Assembly (NCBI RefSeq): GCF_000720185.1
Contig: NZ_JOIY01000021.1
Location: 1 to 64,000, forward strand
Direction of reading: 5' to 3'
From: Streptomyces sp. NRRL S-340
Lineage (GTDB): Bacteria; Actinomycetota; Actinomycetes; Streptomycetales; Streptomycetaceae
Length of the DNA: 64,000 nt
The notes under the pieces are model-generated. The model saw nothing but the letters and a program-made list of their open reading frames with translations, was not told the DNA's origin and searched no databases. Numbering within the stretch: position 1 is the first letter of the stretch; every line of letters starts with the position of its first letter. Positions 17,593-26,698 of the stretch are shown piece after piece. A program made the position numbers and the translations under genes.

Positions 17593-19304
17593 CCACTTCG
17601 GACCTGCTCCTGGACGAGCTGGCCGGGGACACGGCGCCTGCCGCCCGGCTGAAGGAGTGGGCGGACGCCGGCCGGGCGCAGCTGTGCGGGGCGGGGCTGC
17701 TGCGCGGCGCGGCCCAGCTCGGGACGGTCCTGTGGGCGGGCGGGCTGTCCTGGGGCGCCGAGCGCGGCCTGTCCGCACTCCACGGCAACCCGGCGACCGC
17801 CGTGCTGCCGCCCGTGTCGCTGATCGCGGGCGGCCTCGCCCTGCGCGCCGTCCTGCTGGCCGCGGGCGACGCCGCGGCCGGGCGCGGCGCCCGTACCGTG
17901 CGGGAGGCCCTGCGCGGGAGGCTCGTCGAGACGGCGCTGCCCGCACACGGCCCGGCCCCCGCCGCGGCCGGGGACGCGGCTGTGGTCCAGGCCGTCGACG
18001 GCGAGGTGGACGAGCTGACCGACTGGCTCACCGACTACCTGCCCGCGCGGACCACGATGCTGCTCGGCAGCGGCCTCGTCCTGGCGGCGATCGCCGCCCG
18101 CAGCTGGTTCGTCGCCCTGCTCGTGCTGGCCGCCACTCCCCTGCTGCCCGCCAACCTGAAGGTCATCGGCCTCGGCACGCAGACCGTCGTGCGCGCCCAG
18201 CTGGCCGCGATCCGCGGCCACCGCGCCCGGCTGCTGGACCATCTGCGCGGCCTGCCCACCCTGGTCGGGCTCGGGGCGCACGACCGGGCGGCCGATGAGC
18301 TGGCCCGGCACGACCGGGAGGTCGCCGGGCGCACGGAGAAGGTACTGCGCATCGCCTTCCTGTCGACCGCGTGGGTCGAACTGCTCATCACCGGCACCCT
18401 CGCCGTGGTGGCGACCTACTGCGGACTGGTGCTGCTCGACTATCTGGACCTGCCCGTCGTACCGGACCGCATGAGCCTGTCCGCCGCCCTGTTCGTGCTG
18501 GTCCTGGTGCCCGCCTACTTCGCGCCGGCCCGGGAACTGGCCGCCGGGTACCACGCCCGCGCGCGGGCGGGTGCCGCGGCGGGCCTGCTGGGCCAGGTGC
18601 TGGACGCGGGGGGTGAGGTCACCGCGGTGCCACCGGCTCCGCAACGTGCCACCGCGCCGCCCGGACTGCACCTGGTGATGGGGACGGATCAGCAGCAGGC
18701 GCAGAGAACACCGGCGCTGGAGGGGATCGAGCTGCGCCTCGCGCCGGGGCGGTGCCTCGCGGTGACCGGTCCCAGCGGGGCCGGGAAGTCCACGCTGCTC
18801 GCCGTCGCGGCCGGGCTGTACACGCCGCGCGGCGCAGGCGCGTTCCATGTGCTGGACGGCCGGCCCGTCCCCGCCGACCCCAGCCGGGTCGCCTGGGTGG
18901 GCCAGCCCGCGCACCTGCTGCCGGGCACCCTGCGAGAGAACCTGCTGCTGGCGAGGCCCACCGCGAACGACGACGAGCTGCTGGACGCCATCGCCGCCCT
19001 CGGTTTCGAGGACCTCCTCGCCGCGCTGCCGCGGGGACTGGACACCCCGCTCGGTGAACGCGGCTTCGGCCTGTCCTCCGGCCAGTCCCAACGGCTCGCC
19101 CTGGTACGGGCGCTGCTGCGAGACGCGCCGCTGCTGTGCCTGGACGAACCCACCGCGCACCTGGACCCGGAGGCGGAGCGGCGCGTCCTGTCGGCGCTGC
19201 GCACGCTGGCCCGCGACCGTACGGTCCTGCTCGCCACCCACAGCCCCGCGCTGCTGACGCTCGCGGACCAGGTCGTCAGGCTGGACCACGGGGGAACCCG
19301 GTGA
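17589..19304 (+). CDS. cydD: thiol reductant ABC exporter subunit CydD
   Basis: A 571-residue half-transporter with an N-terminal six-helix ABC exporter domain and a C-terminal nucleotide-binding domain. Walker A GPSGAGKS is near residue 393, signature LSSGQSQR near 496, and Walker B LLCLDEPT near 515. With CydC it exports cysteine/glutathione-type reductant (or binds heme) and is needed for bd oxidase assembly. It is coupled to cydB (ATGA) and to cydC (GTGA). In many Streptomyces cydD and cydC are one fused gene, as I recall; here they are separate. Confidence 0.94.
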   Translation: MTTSDLLLDELAGDTAPAARLKEWADAGRAQLCGAGLLRGAAQLGTVLWAGGLSWGAERGLSALHGNPATAVLPPVSLIAGGLALRAVLLAAGDAAAGRGARTVREALRGRLVETALPAHGPAPAAAGDAAVVQAVDGEVDELTDWLTDYLPARTTMLLGSGLVLAAIAARSWFVALLVLAATPLLPANLKVIGLGTQTVVRAQLAAIRGHRARLLDHLRGLPTLVGLGAHDRAADELARHDREVAGRTEKVLRIAFLSTAWVELLITGTLAVVATYCGLVLLDYLDLPVVPDRMSLSAALFVLVLVPAYFAPARELAAGYHARARAGAAAGLLGQVLDAGGEVTAVPPAPQRATAPPGLHLVMGTDQQQAQRTPALEGIELRLAPGRCLAVTGPSGAGKSTLLAVAAGLYTPRGAGAFHVLDGRPVPADPSRVAWVGQPAHLLPGTLRENLLLARPTANDDELLDAIAALGFEDLLAALPRGLDTPLGERGFGLSSGQSQRLALVRALLRDAPLLCLDEPTAHLDPEAERRVLSALRTLARDRTVLLATHSPALLTLADQVVRLDHGGTR

Positions 19305-20932
19305 AGCCGGCGAACGGGACCAGCGCCTGGCGGCTGCTGCGGACGGCGGCTTCCCGCCGCGCCCTGCTGACCGGCGTGCTGTGCGCCGCCGCCGCGGAGG
19401 TCAGCGGGGCCGCGCTGCTCGGGGTGTCCGGCTGGTTCCTGACGACATGCGCTGTGGTCACCCTCCAGGCCAACTCCACGTGGTCCTGGATGTACCCCTC
19501 GGGTGCGGTCCGGTCCCTGGCCCTCGCCCGCACCGGTCTGCGCTACCTGGAACGCCTGGTCAACCACCGGACCCTGCTGGACACCCAGGTGGCCCTGCGG
19601 GCCCTGCTGGCACGCGGCGCGAGCGGCCTGACGCCCCGCCGGTTGCGCGCCGAGCGCGACGGAACGCTGCTCACCCGGCTCACGGACGATGTGGAGACCG
19701 TCGCGGGCCTGCCGGCGAACGCCCTCGCCCCGCTGACGGCCGCGCTCACGACCGCGGGCCTGGTCGAGGTCCTGCTGCTGGGGGCGATGCCGGTCCTGGG
19801 CCTGGCCGAACTGGCCGTCTGGGCGGCCGGCCTCGCCTGCGTCCGCCGCTTCCACCTCCGCGCGTGCACCCACCTCGGCGACGCCGCCGCAGCCAGGGCC
19901 GCGCTGCGTACCGTGCTGCTGGGCAGCCGGACGGCCTTCAACGAGCTGCGGTGCCTGGACGCGGTGCCGTCGGCACGGCGAACGGCCACGAGCGCCACGG
20001 CGGCGGTCGAGTCCGCCGAGTGGGCCGCGGCCCGGGCGGAGCGGCAGGGCCGCCTGGCACTGCGTCTCCTTGCCGCGCTCGGCCAGGCGGCGGTCCTGGT
20101 CATCGCCCTGCGCGCCGCCCCGGCCCAGCCGATCGCGGTGGCAGTCGGCGAGGTGCTGCTCGTAGCCGCCGGATGGGAGCTGCTGGAACGGTTCCCGCGA
20201 CTGGCGCAGCACCTGACTCAGGCCAAGGACGCGGCCGGGCGGCTGGCCCCCCTCGCCACCGAGGCGCGTCCGGCGGGCCGGCAGCAGGTGACCGACGGCG
20301 TCCTGGACGTGGCCGGCCTTCCGCTCGCCGGCTCCCCCACGGCACTGACCCTGACCGCCGCGGGTCCCGCCCTCGTCCTGGTCACGGGCCCCAACGGCAG
20401 CGGGAAGTCGACCCTGCTCGGCCGGCTCGCCGGCCGCGAACCGGTGCCCGCCGGCACCGTCCTCCTCGACGGCACTCCCTTGCACGACCTGTCCGCCGAG
20501 GCCACTGCCGAGGCGCTCACCCTCGTCGAGGCCGACGACTGGCTGGCCGACGACACGGTCGCGGCCAACCTCCGCCAGGCGGCGCCGTCAGCCGGCACCG
20601 CCGCGCTGCGGGCCGCTCTGGCCGTGGTCGGCCTGTCGGCGCTTCCGCTGCGGACGCCGGTGGGGCCCGGCGGCCGTCTGCTGTCCCAAGGGCAGCGAAG
20701 GCGCCTCGCCACGGCCCGCGCCGTGCTGAGGCGTCCTCGGATCCTGCTGCTCGACGAGCCGGTGGCGGGCCTGGACCGCGCCACCGCCGAGGCGCTCCTG
20801 GCCGCGCTGCCCCGGGCGTTGCCGCGGACCGCGCTGGTGATCGCCCTCCAGGAACAGGACCTCGGCCTGCTGGAGGGCGCTGCGGACGCCGTCGTACGAC
20901 TCGGACGGGCCGTTGAGGGGGCGTGCGCGTAG
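19301..20932 (+). CDS. cydC: thiol reductant ABC exporter subunit CydC
   Basis: A 543-residue second half of the heterodimeric CydDC exporter. The N-terminal SGWFLTTCAVV segment is typical of CydC. Walker A GPNGSGKS is near residue 363, signature LSQGQRRR near 461 and Walker B LLLDEPVAGLD near 485. GTG 19301 overlaps the cydD stop. The nucleotide-binding domain is short between Walker A and the signature (about 98 residues), which is usual for CydC in this genus. A strong hairpin 30 bases after the stop ends the operon. Confidence 0.93.
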   Translation: MKPANGTSAWRLLRTAASRRALLTGVLCAAAAEVSGAALLGVSGWFLTTCAVVTLQANSTWSWMYPSGAVRSLALARTGLRYLERLVNHRTLLDTQVALRALLARGASGLTPRRLRAERDGTLLTRLTDDVETVAGLPANALAPLTAALTTAGLVEVLLLGAMPVLGLAELAVWAAGLACVRRFHLRACTHLGDAAAARAALRTVLLGSRTAFNELRCLDAVPSARRTATSATAAVESAEWAAARAERQGRLALRLLAALGQAAVLVIALRAAPAQPIAVAVGEVLLVAAGWELLERFPRLAQHLTQAKDAAGRLAPLATEARPAGRQQVTDGVLDVAGLPLAGSPTALTLTAAGPALVLVTGPNGSGKSTLLGRLAGREPVPAGTVLLDGTPLHDLSAEATAEALTLVEADDWLADDTVAANLRQAAPSAGTAALRAALAVVGLSALPLRTPVGPGGRLLSQGQRRRLATARAVLRRPRILLLDEPVAGLDRATAEALLAALPRALPRTALVIALQEQDLGLLEGAADAVVRLGRAVEGACA

Positions 20933-20961
20933 TCCCGTACGGGGCTGGGCCGGCGGCGCGC

Positions 20962-20998
20962 GCAAGGGGCCGAGGCCGTGTCCGGCCCGGCCCCTTGC
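20962..20998 (+). terminator. terminator of cydABDC
   Basis: A perfect 10-base stem, GCAAGGGGCC (20962-20971) with GGCCCCTTGC (20989-20998), lies 30 bases after the cydC stop. Additional GC pairing is possible inside. No T-run follows, as is normal in high-GC actinobacteria. Confidence 0.7.
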
Positions 20999-21546
20999 TG
21001 TCGTCGCGTCAGCCGGTTCCACGGTCCGGGATCGGACGCGTCGCCGCGTCCTGGGGCGATACCCCGGCGCCGCCCGTCCCCGGTCGAAGGCGAACCGGTC
21101 GGATCCGAGGGCCGCCCCTCGCCACGGACTCCGGCGCGGACGCCGGTGGTTCCCCCGCCCAGGGCCCCTCCGTGGGCGAGCAGCCCCCGTCCAGAGCCTG
21201 GTCGTCCGCGAGTGGTCCAGCGTGTCGGACGCGTCCAGTAGCCCGGCGTCGTCCTCAATTGCCCGGGCCCCGGCTCTTCACCCGGCGTCGGTGGTCCCCC
21301 GCCGTGGGATCTCGGCGTCCTGGGCGGCACCGCGCAGCGGGTTCGGCGGGGCGTGGACGTGCAGACGTGGTCACCGGCGTGTAGCGGAGAGGGCGAGGGG
21401 CGAGCGGAATCCGTGCACCCCGGGAACACGCATGCCGCACAAGTGCTTTTTCGGACAACCCCCGGTGCACTGGTCGACAAGGCAACGGAGCAGCCGCGGC
21501 TTACGGTCGTCCACAACCGTACGAACAGTCAGATACAGGGGGCGGC
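20999..21546. other. 548-base gap before the SsgA-like gene
   Basis: No convincing gene. Open frames here have the composition of antisense shadows and no recognisable motif. A single GGTGCACTGG sits at about 21462-21471, but no second box lies 22 bases away, so it does not match the bipartite element. The long leader may carry the promoter(s) of the SsgA-like gene; no clear -10/-35 pair could be picked out. Confidence 0.4.
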
Positions 21547-21990
21547 GTGAGAATTCCTCTTTCCGATTCCGCGGATGCGTGCTCCATCCTCTTTCCCACG
21601 ACAGTCCATGTCAGCGTGGCCGGCGAGGCGTGGGTACCGCTCCCCGCCGCACTCCGTTACGACACGGCCGACCCGTATGCCGTGCGTCTGTCCATGGGCG
21701 CCCCCGCGGCCCGTTCCGTCGACTGGGTCTTCGCCCGGTCGCTGCTCGCGGACGGACTCCACCGGCCCACGGGCATCGGAGACGTGGTGGTCATCCCGCG
21801 GCACCGCCGCCGTCCGGAATCGGTCCGCATCCTCGTCAGGACCCGCACCGGGGCGGCGCTCCTCGCGGTCCACACCCTCGTGGTCAGGGACTTCCTGCGC
21901 CGGTCCGAGGCGCTGGTGCCGCCGGGCACCGAGCACCATCACATCGATCTGGACCGCGTCATCGGCCGGCTCACGGCCGGCCACGAGTGA
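21547..21990 (+). CDS. SsgA-family sporulation/cell-division regulator (SALP)
   Basis: A 147-residue SsgA-like protein. Family marks are the beta-rich N-terminus (CSILFPTTVHVSVAG), the DPYAVRLSM segment near residue 40-48, VDWVFARSLLADGL near 57-70 and the R-x-V-x-I-x-V-R-T stretch. SALPs are restricted to morphologically complex actinomycetes and steer septum placement and spore-wall events through FtsZ recruitment or peptidoglycan enzymes. GTG 21547 follows AGGGGG. It stands alone between cydC and a hydrolase, so its specific stage of action cannot be told from context. Confidence 0.9.
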   Translation: MRIPLSDSADACSILFPTTVHVSVAGEAWVPLPAALRYDTADPYAVRLSMGAPAARSVDWVFARSLLADGLHRPTGIGDVVVIPRHRRRPESVRILVRTRTGAALLAVHTLVVRDFLRRSEALVPPGTEHHHIDLDRVIGRLTAGHE

Positions 21991-22038
21991 GACGCCGCCC
22001 CGCGCGATCCGGGTGAGGGCCTACCGGCACAGCGGGGG

Positions 22039-23016
22039 TCAGGCCGCGTGCAGGACGGTGTACAGGGTGTCCGTCACCTGCACCCGGGCCGCCTGGGAGG
22101 CGTGCGTGTCGCGAAGCAGGTCGAACAGCACGAATCCGTGGATCGTCCCGTGGTAGCGCATCGACACGACCGGGACCTCGGCTTCCCGCAGACGCGCCGC
22201 GTACGCCTCGCCCTCGTCGCGGAGCACGTCGGCCTCGGCGATGAGGACGAGGGCCGGCGGCAGGCCGCGCAGCCGGCGCGACGGTGCGCGCAGCGGGGAG
22301 ACGGTGCCGTGCGCCCGGGTCTCCGGGTCCGGCGCGTACTGCTGCCAGTACTCGGACATGGCGGCCCGGGTCAGGAAGTACCCGTCCGCGAAGTCCCGGT
22401 AGGAAGGGGTGTCCATGGCCGCGTCGGTCACCGGGCAGACCAGCACCTGTTGGCGGAAGCTCGGCCCGCCGCGCTCCAGCGCCGCGATCGTCAGCGCGGC
22501 GGCCTGGTGAGCGCCCGCGCTGGCGCCGACGACCGCCATCCTGCTCCCGTCCAGCCGGCACTGCTCGCCGTGGCGGGCGATCCACCGGGCGACGGTGTGC
22601 GCCCGCTCGACGGCACCCGGATGCCGCGCGTCCTGCGGCACGTCGTACTCGGGGACGACCACGGCGGCGTCCGCACCCAGCACCAGGTCCCCCACCAGGT
22701 GCCGGTGCGCGTACGCGTCGGTCAGCATCCAGCCCAGCCCGTGCAGGTACAGCACCACCGGGAGGGGTTCGTCGCTGCCGGCCGGGCGGAGGATCCGCAC
22801 CCGGATCCGGTTGCCGTCGCTTCCCGGCAGGGCGAGCCATTCCTCCTCGATGTCCGGCTCGTCCCGCCCGCCCCCGCTCCACAGGGCCGCCATGCGTGCC
22901 CTGGCCGCGGCCGCGTCGCCGGTCGAGGACGTGGGGCAGGCGTACGCCTCGGCGAAGGCCCGCGCCGGCCGTTCGAGGACCGGCGTCGCCCGCGAGGGCG
23001 GTACATCTTCTTCCAA
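22039..23016 (-). CDS. alpha/beta hydrolase fold-3 (HSL-type esterase)
   Basis: A 325-residue esterase-like protein. Motifs: oxyanion segment LYLHGLGWMLTD (in place of the usual HGGG), nucleophile elbow VVGASAGAHQ (GxSxG-like, Ser in GASAG), acid EADVLRDEGEAY and the late HGTIHGFV with the catalytic His. The start is uncertain. TTG 23016 has AGGAG six bases upstream and aligns with the short N-terminus of the hydrolase at 1-210; a GTG at 23118 would add 34 residues without a good ribosome site. It diverges from the AraC gene at 23359. The substrate is unknown. Confidence 0.85.
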   Translation of the reverse strand: MEEDVPPSRATPVLERPARAFAEAYACPTSSTGDAAAARARMAALWSGGGRDEPDIEEEWLALPGSDGNRIRVRILRPAGSDEPLPVVLYLHGLGWMLTDAYAHRHLVGDLVLGADAAVVVPEYDVPQDARHPGAVERAHTVARWIARHGEQCRLDGSRMAVVGASAGAHQAAALTIAALERGGPSFRQQVLVCPVTDAAMDTPSYRDFADGYFLTRAAMSEYWQQYAPDPETRAHGTVSPLRAPSRRLRGLPPALVLIAEADVLRDEGEAYAARLREAEVPVVSMRYHGTIHGFVLFDLLRDTHASQAARVQVTDTLYTVLHAA

Positions 23017-23358
23017 TGGAACTCCTGCGTGGGTGCGAAGCACGAACCGGCCGAGGAGCGGCAGCCCGCGCACGGCCGGGCGACCAGGCGCCAAGTGCCG
23101 GAAGCGGCTCGTCGGCACGCGGAACCCACCCTAGGCGTCCCCGGCGGGACACGGGCGGAGTCGCGGTACTCAGCCGTGCCGCTGAGTGCACACTTCGGCG
23201 GCCGTCCCGTCCTTCCGCTCCGCCTGCGGCGAAGGCGGTCATACGACCTGACGCCTCCTCGGTTCACCGGCGGAGACTTCACCAGGTGCGCGAGAGGCAG
23301 TGACCGTCCCCCTCCCGCGCACCCCGCATCGCTTCTGGACGGCTGGAGGGAGTTCCTC
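23017..23358. promoter_or_regulatory. divergent promoter region, hydrolase/AraC
   Basis: These 342 bases separate the esterase (minus) from an AraC-type regulator (plus), the usual layout for a regulator and its target. One GTGCAC box lies at 23186-23191, but the position 22 bases away reads CGGTAC, so any match to the bipartite element is weak. No other repeat was seen. Confidence 0.35.
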
Positions 23359-24339
23359 TTGAGCGCTCTACCCGCAACGGCCGTCTCCCCGGGCGCCAGG
23401 GCGTCCGGCAGCACCGTCGCGACCGTTTCACAGTGGCCGGCGCCCGTCCTGGGGCACACCCGGCAGAACGGGTCCGCGACGGGCCCGGTGTCGCTGCACC
23501 ACTTCGGCTACCTGCGCCTGATCGTCTGTGAGACGGGAACGCTGTGCCTCACGCGTGGCGCGGGCTCGATCGCCCCGGACTCCGGGGACGCGATCGCCGT
23601 GATGATTCCGCGGCACGGGACCGTGCGGCTGGTCCAGGACGGCCGCGGCTCCCTCGTGGAGAGCGGACAGCTCGCGCTGATCGACCTGCGCCGGGCCTTC
23701 TCGGTCGAGCAACGGGAGCGCACCCGGTTGCTGTTCTTCCGTCTCCCGGCCCACGCCCTGCACCTCCCCGTGAGCACCCTGCGGACCGTCACCGCCCGCG
23801 CCCTCGCCCCGGCGGACGGGGTGGCCGCGCTGCTGGCGCCCCTCCTGCTGGGCCTGGAGGAGTCGGCCGCCCGTATGCCCGCCGCGGTGGGAGAGCGGCT
23901 CGGGGGCATCGTCACCGAGCTGGTGGCCGCCCTGGTCCAGGAGTGCACCGAGTCCGCCGTGGCAGGAGGCGAGTCCCCTCTGGCGGGACGCCGGCAGCTG
24001 ATCGTCACGATCCGGGAGTACATCGACCGGCACCTCGAGGACCCCGAGCTGTCCACGGAGCGCATCGCCGCCGCGCATTTCATCTCGGTCCGCTATCTGC
24101 ACCGCCTCTTCGAGGGCGAGGGCGTCACCGTGGGCAGGCTGATACTGCGTCGCCGGGTCGAGGAGTGCGCTCGCGAACTCGCGCGGCGCGCGCGGGTGAG
24201 CCGCTCGGTCTCCGTGGTGGCGTCCCGCTGGGGCTTCCGCAACGCCGCCCACTTCAGCCGCGCCTTGCGGGCCGTCTACGGATGTTCGCCGCAGGAGTGG
24301 CGGCGAGAGGCCGGGGTCCGGCCCGGCGCGGCTGTCTGA
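23359..24339 (+). CDS. AraC-family transcriptional regulator
   Basis: A 326-residue regulator with an N-terminal sensor domain and a C-terminal AraC double HTH (first helix pair around ELSTERIAAAHFISVRYLHRLF, second ASRWGFRNAAHFSRALRAVYG, then SPQEWR). The start TTG 23359 has GGAGGGAG about eight bases upstream; the same frame is open far upstream as an antisense shadow of the hydrolase. It diverges from the esterase gene at 22039-23016, its most likely target. It converges on another AraC paralogue, with a shared terminator between them. Confidence 0.92.
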   Translation: MSALPATAVSPGARASGSTVATVSQWPAPVLGHTRQNGSATGPVSLHHFGYLRLIVCETGTLCLTRGAGSIAPDSGDAIAVMIPRHGTVRLVQDGRGSLVESGQLALIDLRRAFSVEQRERTRLLFFRLPAHALHLPVSTLRTVTARALAPADGVAALLAPLLLGLEESAARMPAAVGERLGGIVTELVAALVQECTESAVAGGESPLAGRRQLIVTIREYIDRHLEDPELSTERIAAAHFISVRYLHRLFEGEGVTVGRLILRRRVEECARELARRARVSRSVSVVASRWGFRNAAHFSRALRAVYGCSPQEWRREAGVRPGAAV

Positions 24340-24353
24340 GGCCGCACGCGCAG

Positions 24354-24384
24354 GTCCCGTCGCCCTCCTTCCGGGCGACGGGAC
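24354..24384. terminator. bidirectional terminator between convergent AraC genes
   Basis: A perfect 12-base stem, GTCCCGTCGCCC (24354-24365) with GGGCGACGGGAC (24373-24384), and a seven-base loop. It lies 14 bases after the plus-strand stop and 16 bases after the minus-strand stop, so it can serve both genes. Confidence 0.8.
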
Positions 24385-24400
24385 TCTCGCGCGCCGACGC

Positions 24401-25273
24401 TCAGCCGTCCGCGTTGCCGGGCGCCCCGGACAGCCGGGCCCGGTCGTCCCGCCAGTCGCTGGGCGCGACCCCGTACGCCGCACGGAAGCTGCGGCTGAAG
24501 TGGGTGGCGCTCGCGAACCCCCAGCGTCTGGCGACCGCGGCCACCGTGGTCCCGTTCGTGCCCGGGCGCCCCAGCTCCCGCCGCGCCTCCTCCAGCCGGC
24601 GGTGCTGGATCCATCGGCCGATCGTGGTGCCATGGCCCTCGAAGAGCTTGTGGAGGTAGCGGATCGAGATGTGCTGGGCCGCGGCGACCGTCGCGGGGGT
24701 CAGCTCCCGGTCCCACAGGCGGGCGTCGACGTGGGAACGGATCTGCCCGACGAGTTTCTGCCGGTCCTGTCCGCGGTCCCGGGGGCCGGAGCCGGCGTCC
24801 TCGACGGCCAGCAGGGTCACCAGCTCGGCCACGCTGCCGGCCAGTTGGAGTGCCGTCCGCGGCGAGTACCCGGGCACCGCGCCGGCGAGTTGCCGCAGCA
24901 GCGGAACGAGCAGCGGCGCCACAGTGCCACCGGCGAACGGGGCCCGGTGGACGAGGGCCCGCGCCTGGCCGTCGGTGAGCGCCAGGGCGCGGCGCGGTAT
25001 CCACACCAGGTGCAGTTCGAAACTCTCGGACGGGTGGAGGGCGAAGGGTTCTGCCGCGTCGCGCACGAAGAGTTCCCCGCTCCGGAGGCGTTCGGCCGCC
25101 TCCCCGCGGAGCAGGGCCGCCGTGCCGGAGGTCAGCAGGCCCAGCACCAGGCGCGGTTCGGCCGGATCGCCGCCCGCCTCGCAGACGAACGGCTGTGCCG
25201 CTCCCCGGACCGTGCTCACCTGGAGGAAGCCGAGTGCGGTGCGGGTGGCGGCTGGTGTGGGCGGCGGGCTCAT
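24401..25273 (-). CDS. AraC-family transcriptional regulator
   Basis: A 290-residue AraC-type regulator, the third in this window. The C-terminal HTH pair is marked by ELTPATVAAAQHISIRYLHKLF and ARRWGFASATHFSRSFRAAYG followed by APSDWRDD. The N-terminal sensor half is shorter than in the other two. ATG 25273 lies in a GGGGTCCCAT context. No adjacent gene diverges from it apart from a decayed LuxR gene, so its target is not evident. Confidence 0.9.
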   Translation of the reverse strand: MSPPPTPAATRTALGFLQVSTVRGAAQPFVCEAGGDPAEPRLVLGLLTSGTAALLRGEAAERLRSGELFVRDAAEPFALHPSESFELHLVWIPRRALALTDGQARALVHRAPFAGGTVAPLLVPLLRQLAGAVPGYSPRTALQLAGSVAELVTLLAVEDAGSGPRDRGQDRQKLVGQIRSHVDARLWDRELTPATVAAAQHISIRYLHKLFEGHGTTIGRWIQHRRLEEARRELGRPGTNGTTVAAVARRWGFASATHFSRSFRAAYGVAPSDWRDDRARLSGAPGNADG

Positions 25274-25484
25274 GGGACCCCCTGGTCGAAGCGTTCATAC
25301 AGGTGCCGGGGGCGGTCCGGCGCCGGGATCGCACACGCCGCGCGGTCCCCGGTCCTCACCCTGGGGGACCGCGGTGGGAAGCAGAAGGGCGTTCGTCCGT
25401 CTTCGCGGACCGGGGCAAGGATCGTGCACGCCGAGGCATCACGGCGGTGTCACGCTGCCCGGGCGGCACGAGAAGGGAACATGC

Positions 25485-26315
25485 GTGGACAGCGGCCCGG
25501 GCGACACGGCACTGGTCGGGCCGCGGCACGAGCGCACGCTGCTGGAGCGATCCCTGGAGAGGGCACGGTCCGCGGCGGGCGGCTCGGCGACGGTGCTGGG
25601 CGGCGACGCCGGCATCGGGAAGACCGCGCTGCTGGACCGGACGGCCGCACGCGCCGGGCGCAGCGGCTTCACCGTTGTGCGGGCCGGGGCGGCGAGGCGG
25701 AGACCGGCATCGCCTTCGGAGCGCTGCACCAGGTACTCGGCCCCTGCCGGAGAAGACCCGCGCGCTGCCCCGGCGGCAGCGGGCCGCACTGGAGCGGGCG
25801 TCGGGGCCGCGCGAGGGGCTGGGCTCGGGCGGTTTCATGGCCGGCGCATCCGCACCGGCCCTGCCGGTGAAGGAGACGCGCCGGCGTCCCGCGCTCATCC
25901 CGATGGACGACCTGCACTGGGTGGACTCCTCCAGCACCGCCGTCCTCCTCTTCCTGCACCGGCGGATCACCGGGCTGCGGGGTACGACGGCGTACGCGGT
26001 GCCGGGCGCCGACCGGTGGGTCCTCGATGTGGCCCGGCTGCGGGTGGCCCACGGTTCCCGGCTGCGCCCCCCCTGGGGCGGCGGGCCGAGACGGAGGAGC
26101 TGCTGCACGCTGCGTTGCGCACCTTCCGCGGGCTGCGGACCGCGCCGTGGGCACGGCAGTGCCGGGCCGCACCGGGCGCTGCGGACGGCGTCGCGGAGGC
26201 CACGGCGGCCGGGGCCGACGCGCTCACCGCCCAGGAGCTGCGTATCGCCCGGCTGGTGGCCACCGGGCTGACGAACAAGGAAGTCGGCACCGCCCTGCAC
26301 CTGTCCCCGCGGGTC
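25485..26315 (+). pseudogene. decayed LAL-type LuxR regulator (5' and 3' pieces)
   Basis: Remnant of a large ATP-binding LuxR regulator. From GTG 25485 the frame reads a good N-terminus with Walker A GDAGIGKT (HERTLLERSLERAR, then GGDAGIGKTALLDRTA). It shifts frame after about residue 66: ETGIAFGALHQVLGP continues in a second frame, and IPMDDLHWVDSSSTAVLLF (Walker B) in a third. Most of the middle domain is missing; a TEELLHAALRTF piece and the LuxR HTH start (LTAQELRIARLVATGLTNKEV) follow. The HTH breaks off after HLSPR at about 26315. Multiple frameshifts plus a large deletion make function very unlikely. Confidence 0.75.
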
Positions 26316-26593
26316 TCGTCGAGCAACGGCCGGAGCACCTGGTGCGGCGCGGCGAACGGCAGGCCCGACTCCGCCTCGGCGCCGGTCATGCGCAGCACGC
26401 GCAGGCCCGCGCGCCGAGCCGCCGCCTCGGCCACCTTCAGCAGCGCGGCCGTGCCGGGATCGCCGCGCAGCAGGACGGACGTGCCGGTGGAGCGGATGTC
26501 CGCCAGCGCCGAGCCGATGACCGCGATGTGCGCGTCCCGTCCGGTCAGGGCGTGTCCGGCCCCGCGGTCCTCGGGCATGGTCACCGCCTTCAT
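26316..26593 (-). pseudogene. N-terminal fragment of a second LuxR/ATPase regulator
   Basis: On the opposite strand, ATG 26593 begins MKAVTMPEDRG, then LTGRDAHIAVIGSALADI and SVLLRGDPGTAALLKVAEAA, the N-terminal P-loop region of another LAL regulator. Walker A is damaged: GDPGTAALL lacks the GKT seen in intact relatives. Recognisable homology ends at PHQVLRPLLDE, about 26316, where it abuts the plus-strand remnant tail to tail. The join suggests an inversion/deletion between two paralogous regulator genes. Confidence 0.65.
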
Positions 26594-26698
26594 GTTCTCG
26601 TCTGTCCCGCCCCTCCGGCGGCCGTGGCACCGGTGCCGTTTCCCCGGGTCGGCCGCCCGGCGGACCAGACGGTGAGCTCTGCGGCGCCGCCGTGGGAG

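Noticed and set aside
21455..21475. Single GTGCAC box upstream of the SsgA-like gene
   Set aside because: No second box at 22 bases on either side, so not counted as a copy of the operator.
20218..21516. Minus-strand 432-residue frame across the cydC end and the gap to the SsgA-like gene
   Set aside because: Mostly antisense to cydC; Ser/Arg/Pro-rich without any recognisable segment and crosses a terminator.
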